From contig NW_026870888.1 in the NCBI RefSeq assembly GCF_033118175.1, forward strand, positions 4,278,001 through 4,342,000: a stretch of DNA of 64,000 nucleotides. Direction: 5' to 3'. Made by a program: the position numbers and the translations under genes. Origin of the DNA: Dama dama (Eukaryota > Chordata > Mammalia > Artiodactyla > Cervidae). Positions 14,305 to 25,849 of this stretch are shown piece after piece. The notes below the pieces were generated by a model. The model had not been told where the DNA came from and did not search any database. It was given only the letters and a program-made list of their open reading frames with translations. Positions within the stretch are counted from its first letter, which is position 1. Every line of letters starts with the position of its first letter.

Positions 14305-16960
14305 GGTATCTGAGAGGGACCCTGAGTTTGTGGCCTCAAGTGGAATGGACACCGAGATGCTCTGACTCGAAGTAAGGCCGGATATCCCTGCAGTGAATTG
14401 AATGCAGGCTCGTCTTGCATCTCCCAAGACGAAGGGATGTCTGAATCCCCTGTGGAGACCACAGAGAAAGACCTAGTCCTCCGCCTCATCGAGACCGGAG
14501 GCCTCACATACTTTGAAAACTCGAGAGGTCCGCGGAGATCAATGCTTCCAAAGGAGACGATGCCTGACTCCTCTTGAAAATGGATAGGAGTCCCAGGATC
14601 CCTGTGGCACGTGGGAAGGGACCCTGGGTCTCCCGCCTCACGTGGAGTGCGTCCCAATTGCCATGCCAAGACTGGAGGAGAATCCCGAGGTGTCCCTCAC
14701 ACCTAGGCAGGAGTCCTGACGTCGCTGAACAAACACCTGATTGGAAAGGCCCTCCCCGTCGTTACTCGAGAATATACCCCAGGTTCCGGCCGCAACTCAA
14801 GAAAAACCCTGAGAATTCCCCCTCACCGCGAGATGAGGCCCGATTCCCCTGCACTGCGTGCAGAGCAATTCCGTGTTCCACATCAAACGTGAAAGGAGCC
14901 TTGATTTCCTTGATGGCACTCCAGAGAAAACCCAAGATCACTGTCTCAAGTCTAGAGGGATCCTGAGGTCACTGGAACAACACGAAAGGGCTCTGTGGAC
15001 TACAAATGAACTCGAGATGAGAGCTTAGTCCCTGGCTTTGACTCAAGAGGAATACCAACTTTCCACAAGCACCTCAAGAGGAGGCTTCTCTCAGCTACAG
15101 GTATGTGAGAGGGACCCTGAGTTTGTGGCCTCATTTGGAATGTACACCGAGATGCTCTGACTCGAAGTAAGGCCGGATATCCCTGCAGTGAATTGAATGC
15201 AGGCTCATCTTGCATCTCCCAAGTAGAAGGGATGTCTGAATCCCCTGTGGAGACCACAGAGAAAGACCGAGTTCTCCGCCTCATCGCCACCGGAGGCCTC
15301 ACATCCTGTGAAAACTCGAGAGGTCCGCGGAGATCAATGCTTCAAAAGGAGAAGATGCCTGACCCTTCTTGAACATTGATAGGAGTCCCAGGATCCCTGT
15401 GGCACGTTAGAAGGGACCCTGTGTCTCCCCCCTCACGTGGAGACGCCTCCCAATTGCCATGCCAAGACTCGAGGAGAATCCCGAGGTGTCCCTCGCACCT
15501 AGGCAGGAGTCCTGACGTTGCTGAACAAACACGTGTCTGGAAGGGCCCTCCCCGTCGTAACTCGGGATATACCCCAGGTTCTGGCCGCAACTCGAGAAAA
15601 ACCATGAGACTTCCCCCTCGCCGCGAGATGAGGCCCGATTCCCCTGCACTGCGTGCCGAGCAATTCCATGTTCCACATCAAACGTGAAAGGAGCCTTGAT
15701 TTCCTTGATGGCACTCCAGAGAAAACCCAAGATCACTGTCTCAAGTCTAGAGGGAGCCACAGGTCACTGGAGCAACACGAAAGGGCTCCGTGGACCCCAA
15801 ATCAACTCGAGATGAGAGCTTAGTTCCTGGCTTCGAATCAAGAGAAATACCAACTTTCCACAAGCACCTCAAGAGGAGGCTTCTCTCAGCTACAGGTATG
15901 TGAGAGGGCCCCTGAGTTTGTGGCCTCAAGTGGAATGGACACCGAGATGCTCTGACTCGAAGTAAGGCCGGATATCCCTGCAGTGAATTGAATGCAGGCT
16001 CGTCTTGCATCTCCCAAGAAGAAGGGATGTCTGAATCCCCTGTGGAGACCACAGAGAAAGACCTAGTTCTCCACCTCATCGCGACCGGAGGCCTCACATC
16101 CTGTGAAAACTCGAGAGGTCTGCGGAGGTCAATGCTTCCAAAGGAGAAGATGCCTGACCCTTCTTGAAAATGGATAGGAGTCCCAGGATCCCTGTGGCAC
16201 GTGGAAAGGGACCCTGGGTCTCCCGCCTCTCGTGGAGACGCGTCCCAATTGCCATGCCAAGACTCGAGGAGAATCTCGAGGTGTCCCTCGCTCCTAGGCA
16301 GGAGTCCTGACGTCGCTGAACAAACACGTGTCTGGAAGGGCCCTCCCCGTCGTAACTCGAGAATATACCCCAGGTTCCGGCCGCAACTTGAGATAAACCA
16401 TGAGACATCCCCCTTGCCGCGAGATGAGGCCCGATTCCCCTGCACTGCATTCAGAGCAATTCCGTGTTCCACATCAAACGTGAAAGGAGCCTTGATTTCC
16501 TTGATGGCACTCCAGAGAAAACCCAAGATCACTGGCTCAAGTCTAGAGGGATCCTGAGGTCACTGGAGCAACACGAAAGGGCTCCATGGACCCCATATAA
16601 ACTCAAGATGAGAGCTTATTCCCTGGCTTCGACTCAAGAGGAATAGGAAGTTTCCACAAGCACCTCAAGAGGAGGCTTCTCTCAGCTACAGGTATGTGAG
16701 AGGGACCCTGAGTGTGTGGCCTCAAGTGGAATGGACACCGAGAGGCACTGACTCGAAGTAAGGCCGGATATCCCTGCAGTGAATTGAATGCAGGCTCATC
16801 TTGCATCTCCCAAGACGAAGGGATGTCTGAATCCCCTGTAGAGACCACAGAGAAAGACCGAGTTCTCCGCCTCATCGCGACCGGTGGCCTCACATCCTTT
16901 GAAAACTCGAAAGGTCCGCGGAGATCAATGCTTCCAAAGGAGACGATGCCTGACTCCTCT
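14305..16960. repeat. Multi-monomer duplication, 8-monomer offset, copy 2
   Basis: This is the counterpart of the block at 7,940-10,590 and has the same ordered private variants. Its right end falls inside the monomer starting at 16,701. From about 16,963 that monomer matches a different source, so the end is a recombination breakpoint and not gradual decay. Confidence 0.85.
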
Positions 16961-16962
16961 TG

Positions 16963-18270
16963 AAAATGGTTAGGAGTCCCAGGATCCCTGTCCACATGGA
17001 CGGGGACCCTGGGTCTCCTGCTTCACGTGGAGACGCCTCCCAATTGCCATGCCAAGACTCGAGGAGAATCCCGAGGTGTCCCTCGCACCTCGGGAGGAGT
17101 CCTGACGTCGCTGAACAAACACGTGTCTGGAAGGGCCCTCCCCGTCGTAACTCGAGAGTATACCCCAGGTTCCGGCCGCAACTCGAGAAAAACCATGAGA
17201 CTTCCCCCTCGTCGCGAGATGAGGCCCGATTCCCTTGCCCTGCGTGCAGAGCAATTCCGTATTCCACATCAAAATTGAAAGGAGCCTTGATTTCCTTGAT
17301 GGCACTCCAGAGAAAACCCAAGATCACTGTCTCAATTCTAGAGGGATCCTGAGGTCACTGGAGCAACACGAAAGGGCTCCGTGGACCCCAAATCAACTCG
17401 AGATGATAGCTTAGTCCCTGGCTTCGACTCAAGAGGAATACCAACTTTCCACAAGCACCTCAAGAGGAGGCTTCTCTCAGCTACAGGTATGTGAGAGGGA
17501 ACCTGAGTTTGTGTCCTCAAGTGGAATGGACACCGAGATGCTCTGACTCGAAGTAAGGCCGGATATCCCTGCAGTGTATTGAATGCAGGCTCGTCTTGCA
17601 TCTCCCAAGACGACGGGATGTCTGAATCCCCTGTGGAGACCACAGAGAAAGAACTATTCCTCCGCCTCATCGCGTCCGGAGGCCTCACATCCTTTGAAAA
17701 CTCGAGAGGTCTGCAGAGATCAATGCTTCCAAAGGAGACGATGCCTGACTCCTCCTGAAAATGGATAGGAGTCCCAGGATCACTGTGGCACGTGGAAAGG
17801 GACACTGGGTCTCCCGCCTCACGTGGCGATGCGTCCCAATTGCCATGCCAAGACTCGCGGAGAATCCCGAGGTGTCCCTCGCACCTAGGCAGGAGTCCTG
17901 ACGTCGCTGAACAAACACGTGTCTGGAAGGCCCTCCCCGTCGTAACACGAGAATATACCTCAGGTTCCGGCCGCAGCTGGAAAAAAACCATGAGACTTCA
18001 CCCTCGCCGCGAGATGAGGCCCGATTCCCCTGCACTGCGTGCTGAGCAATTCCGTTTTCCACATCAAACGTGAAAGGAGCATTGATTTCCTTGATGGCCC
18101 TCGAGAGAAAACCCAAAGTCACTGTCTCTAGTCTAGAGGGATCCTGAGGTCACTGGAGCAACACGAAAGGGCTCCGTGGACCCCATATCATCTCGAGATG
18201 AGAGCTTAGTCCCTGGCTTCGACTCAAGGGGAATACCAACTTTCCACAAGCACCTCAAGAGGAGGCTTCT
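16963..18270. repeat. Multi-monomer duplication, 6-monomer offset, copy 2
   Basis: This is the counterpart of 12,190-13,500. It directly abuts the end of the 8-monomer-offset copy, so the monomer at 16,701-17,495 is a hybrid of two differently placed parents. The right boundary is approximate because neighbouring monomers share some of the same variants. Confidence 0.75.
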
Positions 18271-18478
18271 CTCAGCTACAGGTATGTGAGAGGGACCCTG
18301 AGTTTGTGGCCTCAAGTGGAATGGACACCGAGATGCTCTGACTCGAAGTAAGGCCGGATATCCCTGCAGTGAATTGAATGCAGGCTCGTCTTGCATCTCC
18401 CAAGTCGAAGGGATGTCTGAATCCCCTGTGGAGACCACAGAGAAAGACCTAGTCCTCCGCCTCATCGCGACCGGAGGC

Positions 18479-19766
18479 CTCACATCCTTTGAAAACTCGA
18501 GAGGTCCGCGGAGATCAATGCTTCCAAAGGAGAAGATGCCTGACTACTCTTGAAAATGGATAGGAGTCCCAGGATCCCTGTGGCACGTGGAAAGGGACCC
18601 TGGGTCTCCCGCCTCACGTGGAGACGCGTCCCAATTGCCATGCCAAGACTCGAGGAGAATCCCGAGGTGTCCCTCGCACCTAGGCAGGAGTCCTGACGTC
18701 GCTGAACAAACACGTGTCTGGAAGGGCCCTCCCCGTCGGAACTCGAGAATATACCCCAGGTTCCGGCCGCAGCTCGAAAAAAACCATGAGGCTTCCCCCT
18801 CGACGCGAGATGAGGCCCAATTCCCCTGCACTGCGTGCTGAGCAATTCCGTGTTCCACATCAATCGTGAAAGGAGCCTTGATTTCCTTGATGGCACTCCA
18901 GAGAAAACCCAAGATCACTGTCTCAAGTCTAGAGGGATCCTGAGGTCACTGGAGCAACACGAAAGGGCCTTGTGGACCCCAAATCAACTCGAGATGAGAG
19001 CTTAGTCCCTGGCTTCGACTCAAGGGGAATACCAAATTTCCACAAGCACCTCAAGAGGAGGCTTCTCTCAGCTACCGGTATGTGAGAGGGATCCTGAGTT
19101 TGTGGCCTCAAGTGGAATGGACACCGAGATGCTCTGACTCGAAGTAAGGCCGGATATCCCTGCAGTGAATTGAATGCAGGCTCGTCTTGCATCTCCCAAG
19201 ATGAAGGGATGTCTGAATCCCCTGTGGAGACCACAGAGAAAGACCTAGTCCTGCGCCTCAAAGCGACCGTAGGCCTCACATCCTTTGAAAACTCGAGAGG
19301 TCCGCGGCAATCAATGCTTAAAAAGGAGACGATGCCTGACTCTTCTGGAAAATGGATAGGAGTCCCAGGATCCCTGTGGCACGTGGAAAGGGACCCTGGG
19401 TCTCCCGCCTCACGTGGAGACGCGTCCCAATTGCCATGCCAAGACTCGAGGAGAATATCGAGGTGTCCTTCGCACCTAGGCAGGAGTCCTGAGGTCGCTG
19501 AACAAACACGTGTCTGGAAGGGCCCTCCCCGTCGTAACTCGAGAATATACCCCAGGTTCCGGCCGCCACTCGAGAAAAACCATGAGGCTTCCCCCTCGAC
19601 GCGAGATGAGGCCCAATTCCCCTGCACTGCGTGCTGAGCAATTCCGTGTTCCACATCAATCGTGAAAGGAGCCTTGATTTCCTTGATGGCACTCCAGAGA
19701 AAACCCAAGATCACTGTCTCAAGTCTAGAGGGATCCTGAGGTCACTGGAGCAACACGAAAGGGCTC
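18479..19766. repeat. 1,288-bp identical tandem segment, copy 1
   Basis: By reading, bases 18,479-19,766 appear identical to 20,071-21,358, an offset of 1,592 bp (exactly two monomers). Outside these limits mismatches appear at once: ccggaggc against aacggaagc to the left, and ggctccgtg against ggctctgtg to the right. Every reading frame across the two copies gives the same peptides. This is the most recent exchange visible in the 796-bp array. Confidence 0.9.
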
Positions 19767-20070
19767 CGTGGACCCCATATCATCTCGAGATGAGAGCTTA
19801 GTCCCTGGCTTCGACTCAAGAGGAATACCAACTTTCCACAAGCACCTCAAGAGGAGGGTTCTCTTAGATACAAGTATGTGAGAGGGCCCCTGAGTTTGTT
19901 GCCTCAAGTGGAATGGACACCGAGATGCTCTGACTCGAAGTAAGGCCGGATATCCCTGCAGTGAATTGAATGCAGGCTTGTCTTGGATCTCCCAAGAAGA
20001 AGGGATGTCTGAATCCCCTATGGAGATGACAGAGAATGACCGAGTTCTCCGCCTCATCGCGAACGGAAGC
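19767..20070. repeat. 304-bp divergent tract between the identical copies
   Basis: A simple two-monomer duplication should give 1,592 bp of identity, but only 1,288 bp match. This 304-bp remainder differs from its counterpart at 18,175-18,478. It carries agatacaagtatg and gagtttgttgcc, also seen near 22,255-22,295. It may be a conversion tract laid down after the duplication, or the duplicated state may have a different history. Confidence 0.7.
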
Positions 20071-21358
20071 CTCACATCCTTTGAAAACTCGAGAGGTCCG
20101 CGGAGATCAATGCTTCCAAAGGAGAAGATGCCTGACTACTCTTGAAAATGGATAGGAGTCCCAGGATCCCTGTGGCACGTGGAAAGGGACCCTGGGTCTC
20201 CCGCCTCACGTGGAGACGCGTCCCAATTGCCATGCCAAGACTCGAGGAGAATCCCGAGGTGTCCCTCGCACCTAGGCAGGAGTCCTGACGTCGCTGAACA
20301 AACACGTGTCTGGAAGGGCCCTCCCCGTCGGAACTCGAGAATATACCCCAGGTTCCGGCCGCAGCTCGAAAAAAACCATGAGGCTTCCCCCTCGACGCGA
20401 GATGAGGCCCAATTCCCCTGCACTGCGTGCTGAGCAATTCCGTGTTCCACATCAATCGTGAAAGGAGCCTTGATTTCCTTGATGGCACTCCAGAGAAAAC
20501 CCAAGATCACTGTCTCAAGTCTAGAGGGATCCTGAGGTCACTGGAGCAACACGAAAGGGCCTTGTGGACCCCAAATCAACTCGAGATGAGAGCTTAGTCC
20601 CTGGCTTCGACTCAAGGGGAATACCAAATTTCCACAAGCACCTCAAGAGGAGGCTTCTCTCAGCTACCGGTATGTGAGAGGGATCCTGAGTTTGTGGCCT
20701 CAAGTGGAATGGACACCGAGATGCTCTGACTCGAAGTAAGGCCGGATATCCCTGCAGTGAATTGAATGCAGGCTCGTCTTGCATCTCCCAAGATGAAGGG
20801 ATGTCTGAATCCCCTGTGGAGACCACAGAGAAAGACCTAGTCCTGCGCCTCAAAGCGACCGTAGGCCTCACATCCTTTGAAAACTCGAGAGGTCCGCGGC
20901 AATCAATGCTTAAAAAGGAGACGATGCCTGACTCTTCTGGAAAATGGATAGGAGTCCCAGGATCCCTGTGGCACGTGGAAAGGGACCCTGGGTCTCCCGC
21001 CTCACGTGGAGACGCGTCCCAATTGCCATGCCAAGACTCGAGGAGAATATCGAGGTGTCCTTCGCACCTAGGCAGGAGTCCTGAGGTCGCTGAACAAACA
21101 CGTGTCTGGAAGGGCCCTCCCCGTCGTAACTCGAGAATATACCCCAGGTTCCGGCCGCCACTCGAGAAAAACCATGAGGCTTCCCCCTCGACGCGAGATG
21201 AGGCCCAATTCCCCTGCACTGCGTGCTGAGCAATTCCGTGTTCCACATCAATCGTGAAAGGAGCCTTGATTTCCTTGATGGCACTCCAGAGAAAACCCAA
21301 GATCACTGTCTCAAGTCTAGAGGGATCCTGAGGTCACTGGAGCAACACGAAAGGGCTC
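20071..21358. repeat. 1,288-bp identical tandem segment, copy 2
   Basis: This is the second copy of 18,479-19,766, apparently identical over its full length. It retains rare shared variants such as gcctcaaagcgaccgtagg, gcggcaatcaatgc and gcttaaaaagg. Confidence 0.9.
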
Positions 21359-22100
21359 TGTGGACCCCAAATCAACTCGAGATGAGAGCTTAGTCCCTGG
21401 CTTCGACTCAAGAGGAATACCAACTTTCCACTAGCACCTCAAGAGGAGGCTTCTCTCAGCTACCGGTATGTGAGAGGGATCCTGAGTTTGTGGCCTCAAG
21501 TGGAATGGACACCGAGATGCTCTGACTCGAAGTAAGGCCGGATATCCCTGCAGTGAATTGAATGCAGTCTCGTCTTGCATCTCCCAAGACGAAGGGATGT
21601 CTGAAACTCCTGTGGAGACCACAGAGAAAGACCTAGTCCTGCGCCTCATCGCGACCGGAGGCCTCACATCCTTTGAAAACTCGAGAGGTCTGCAGAGATC
21701 AATGCTTCCAAAGGAGACGATGCCCGACTCCTCTTGAAAATGGATAGGAGCCCCAGGATCCCTGTGGCACGTGGAAAGGGACCCTGGGTCTCCCGCCTCA
21801 CGTGGAGATGCATCCCTATTGCCATGCCAAGACTCGAGGAGAATCCCGAGGTGTCCCTCGCACCTAGGCAGGAGTCCTGACGTCGCTGAACAAACACGTG
21901 TCTGGAAGGGCCCTCCCCGTCGTAACTCGAGAATATACCCCAGGGTCCGGCCGCAACTCGAGAAAAACCATGAGACTTCCCCCTCGCCGCGAGATGAGGC
22001 CCGATTCCCCTGCACTGCGTCAGAGCAATTCCTTATTCCACATCAAAAGTGAAAGGAGCCTTGATTTCCTTGATGGCACTCCAGAGAAAACCCAAGATCA

Positions 22101-25100
22101 CTGTCTCTAGTCTAGAGGGATCCTGAGGTCACTGTAGCAACACGAAAGGGCTCCGTGGACCCCAAAATCAACTCGAGATGAGAGCTTAGTCCCTGGCTTC
22201 GACTCAAGAGGAATACCCACTTTCCACAAGCACCTCAAGAGGAGACTTCTCTCAGATACAAGTATGTGAGAGGGCCCCTGAGTTTGTTGCCTCAAGTGGA
22301 ATGGACACCGAGATGCTCTGACTCGAAGGAAGGCCGGATATCCTTAGAGTGAATTGAATGCAGGCTCGTTTTACATTTCCCACGACGAAGGGATGTCTGA
22401 ATCCCCTGTGGAGACCACAGAGAAAGACCTAGTTCTCCGCCTCATCGCGACCGGAGGCCTCACGTCCTTTGAAAACTCGAGAGGTCCGCGGAGATCAATG
22501 CTTCCAAAGGAGAAGATGCCTGACTCCTCTTGAAAATGGATAGGAGTCCCAGGATCCCTGTGGCACCTGGAAAGGGACCCTGGGTCTCCCGCCTCACGTG
22601 GAGACGCGTCCCAATGGCCATGCCAAGACTCGAGGAGAATCCTGAGGTGTCCCTCGCACCTAGGCAGGAGTCCTGACGTCGCTGAACAAACACGTGTCTG
22701 GAAGGGCCCTCCCCGTCCTAACTCGAGAATATACCCCAGGTTCCGGCCGCAACTCGAGAAAAACCATGAGATTCCCCCTCGCCGCGAGATGAGGCCCGAT
22801 TCCACTGCACTGCGTGCAGAGCAATTCCGTGTTCCACATCAAACATGAAAGAGCCTTGATTTCCTTGATGGCACTCCAGAGAACACCCAAGATCACTGTC
22901 TCAAGTCTAGAGGGATCCTGAGGTCACTGTAGCAACACGAAAGGGCTCCGTGGACTCCAAATCAACTCGAGATGAGAGCTCCGTCCCTGGCTTCGACTTA
23001 AGAGGAATACCCACTTTCCACAAGCACCTCAAGAGGAGGCTTCTCTCAGCTTCAGGTATGTGAGAGGGACCCTGAGTTTGTTTCCTCAAGTGGAATGGAC
23101 ACCGAGATGCTCTGACTCGAAGGAAGGCCGAATATCCCGGCAGTGAATTGAATGCAGGCTCGTCTTGCATCTCCCACGACGAAGGCATGTCTGAATCCCC
23201 TGTGGAGACCACAGAGAAAAACCTAGTTCTCCGCCTCATCGCGACCGGAGCCCTCACGTCCATTAAAAACTCTAGAAGTCCGCGGAGATCAAGGCTTACA
23301 AAGAGACGATGCCTGACTCCTCTTGAAAATGGATAGGAGATCCAGGATCCCTGTGGCACGTGGAAGGGGACTCTGGGTTTCCCGCCTCACGTGGAGACGC
23401 GTCCCAATGGCCATGCCAAGACTCGAGGAGAATCCCGAGGTGTCCCTCGCACCTAGGCAGGAGTCCTGACGTCGCTGAACAAACACGTGTCTGGGAGGGC
23501 CCTCCCCTTTGTAACTCGAGAATATACCCCAGGTTCAAGCCGCAACTCGAGAAAAACCATGAGACTTCCCCCTCGCCGCGAGATGAGGCCCGATTCCCCT
23601 GCACTGCGTGCAGAGCTATTCCGTGTACCACATCAAACCTGAAAGGAGCCTTGATTTCCTTGATGGCACTCCAGAGAACACCCAAAATCACTGTCTCAAG
23701 TCTAGAGGGATCCTGAGGTCACTGTAGCAACAAGAAAGGGCTCAGTGGACCCCAAGTCAACTCGAGATGAGAGCTTCGTCCCTGGCTTCGACTCAAAGGA
23801 ATACCAACTTTCCACAAGCACCTCAAGAGGAGGCTTCTCTCAGCTACAGGTATGTGAGAGGGACCCTGAGTTTGTGGCCTCAAGTGGAATGGACACCGAG
23901 ATGCTCTGACTCGAAGTAAGGCCGGATATCCCTGCAGTGAATTGAATGCAGGCCCGTCTTCCATCTCCCAAGAAGAAGGGATGTCTGAATCCCCTGTGGA
24001 GACCACAGAGAAAGACCTAGTTCTCCGCCTCATCGCGACCGGAGGCCTCACAAACTTTGAAAACTCGACAGGTCCACAGAGATCAATGCTTCTAAAGGAG
24101 ACGATGCCTGACTCCTCTTGAAAATGGATAGGGGTCCCAGGATCCCTGTGGCACGTGGAAAGGGACCCTGGGTCTCCCGCTTCATGTGGAGACGCGTCCC
24201 AATTTCCATGCCAAGACTCGAGGAGAAGCCCGAGGTGTGCTTCGCACCTAGGCAGGAGTCCTGACGTCGCTGAACAAACACGTGTCTGGAAGTGCCCTTC
24301 CCGTCGTAACTCGAGAATATACCCCAGGTTCCGGCCGCAAGTGGAGAAAAACAGTGAGACTTCCCCCTCGCTGCGAGATGAGGCCCGATTCCCCTGCACT
24401 GCGTGCAGAGCAATTCCGTGTTCCACATCAAACGTGAAAGGAGCCTTGATTTCCTTGATGGCACTCCAGACGAAACCCAAGATCACTGTCTCAAGTCTAG
24501 AGGGATCCTGAGGTCACTGGAGCAACACAAAAGGCCTCCGTGGACCCCAAATCAACTCGAGATGAGAGCTTAGTCCCTGGCTTCGACTCAAGAGGAATAC
24601 CAATTTTCCACAAGCACCTCAAGAGGAGACTTCTCTCAGCTACAGGTATGTGAGAGGGACCCTGAGTTTGTGGCCTCAAGTGGAATGGACACGGAGATGC
24701 TCTGACTCGAAGTAAGTCCCGATATACCTGCAGTGAATTGAATGCAGGCTCGTCTTGCATCTCCCAAGACGAAGGGATGTCTGAATCCACAGAGACCACA
24801 GAGACCACAGAGTAAGACATAGATCTCCGCCTCATCGCAACCGGAGGCCTGGCATCCTTTGAAAACTCGAGAGGTCCAAGGAGATCAATTCTTCCAAAGG
24901 AGACGATGCCTGACTCCTCTTGAAATGGATAGGAGTACCAGGATCCCTGTAGCACGTGGAAAGGGACCCTGGGTCTCCCGCCTCACGTGGAGACTCGTCC
25001 CAATTGCCATGCCAAGACTCGAGGAGAATCCCGAGGTGTCCCTCGCATCTAGGCAGGAGTCCTGACGTCACTGAACAAACACTTGTCTGGAACTGCCCTC

Positions 25101-25454
25101 CCCGTCGTAAATCGAGAATATACCCCAGGTTCCGGCCCCAACTCGATAAGAACCATGAGACTTCCCCCTCGCCGTGAGATGAGGCCCGATTCCCCTGCAC
25201 TACATTCAGAGCAATTCCGTGTTCCACATCAAACGTGAAAGGAGCCTTGATTTCCTTGATGGCACTCCAGAGAAAACCCAAGATCACGGTCTCAAGTCTA
25301 GAGGGATCCTGAGGTCACTGTAGCAACACGAAAGGGCTCCATGGACCCCAATTCAACTCGAGATGAGAGTTCGTCCCTGGCTTCGACTCAAGAGGAATAC
25401 CCACTTTCCACAAGCACCTCAAGAGGAGGCTTCTCTCAGCTACAGGTATGTGAG
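22101..25454. repeat. Subfamily transition zone in the 796-bp array
   Basis: Subfamily B markers appear first here: ctgtagcaac at 22,132, cccacgacg near 22,380, caatggcc near 22,612 and gaacaccc near 22,880. Monomers at 23.9-25.3 kb then revert largely to subfamily A states (cccaagaag and cccaagacg, caatttcc or caattgcc, gaaaaccc) before B resumes. This alternation is what unequal exchange or conversion between subfamilies would leave. Confidence 0.65.
24655..25454. repeat. 800-bp monomer with a 9-bp microduplication
   Basis: This is the longest monomer in the array. Most of the extra length lies at 24,788-24,813, where agagaccac occurs twice in a row in place of the usual cctgtggagaccac context. 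Replication slippage in a short direct repeat is the simplest explanation. Confidence 0.85.
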
Positions 25455-25849
25455 AGGGACCCTAGTTTGTGGCCTCAAGTGGAATGGACACCGAGATGCT
25501 CTGACTCGAAGGCAGGCCGGATATCCCTGCAGTGAATTGAATGCAGGCTCGTCTTGCATCTCCCACGACGAAGGGATGTCTGAAATCCCTGTGGAGACCA
25601 CAGAGAAAGACCTAGTTTTCCGCCTCATCGTGACCGGAGGCCTCACGTCCTTTGAAAATTCGAGAGGTCCGCGGAGACCAATGCTTCCAAAGGAGACGAT
25701 GCCTAACTCCTCTAGAAAATGGATAGGAGTCCCAGGATGCCTGTGGCACGTGGAAAGCGACCCTGGGTCTCTCGCCTCACGTGGAGACGCGTCACAATGG
25801 CCATGCCAAGACTCGAGGAGAATCCCGAGGTGTCCCTCGCACCTAGGCA

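Larger units (their letters stand above)
1..22100. repeat. Monomer subfamily A block (units 1 to about 28)
   Basis: Monomers here share a set of linked variants: cccaagacgaag before the gggatg motif, cactggagcaac, gagaaaaccc, caattgccatg, cgaagtaagg and gagcttagtcc. Exceptions are isolated, for example ctgtagc at about 5,425 and 11,792. The set separates these copies from those around 25.4-33.4 kb, so the array holds at least two homogenised subfamilies. The right boundary is given to within one monomer. Confidence 0.75.

Noticed and set aside
7940..16960. Array-wide eight-monomer higher-order repeat
   Set aside because: The 6,364-bp offset holds only for one block. Other regions prefer 2, 3, 4, 6 or 7 monomers, so a regular higher-order period is not supported.
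18479..21358. Assembly artefact as the cause of the identical 1,288-bp pair
   Set aside because: It is not excluded, but the flanking and intervening 304 bp differ between copies, which a simple collapse or repetition error in assembly would not readily produce. Long-read evidence would settle it.
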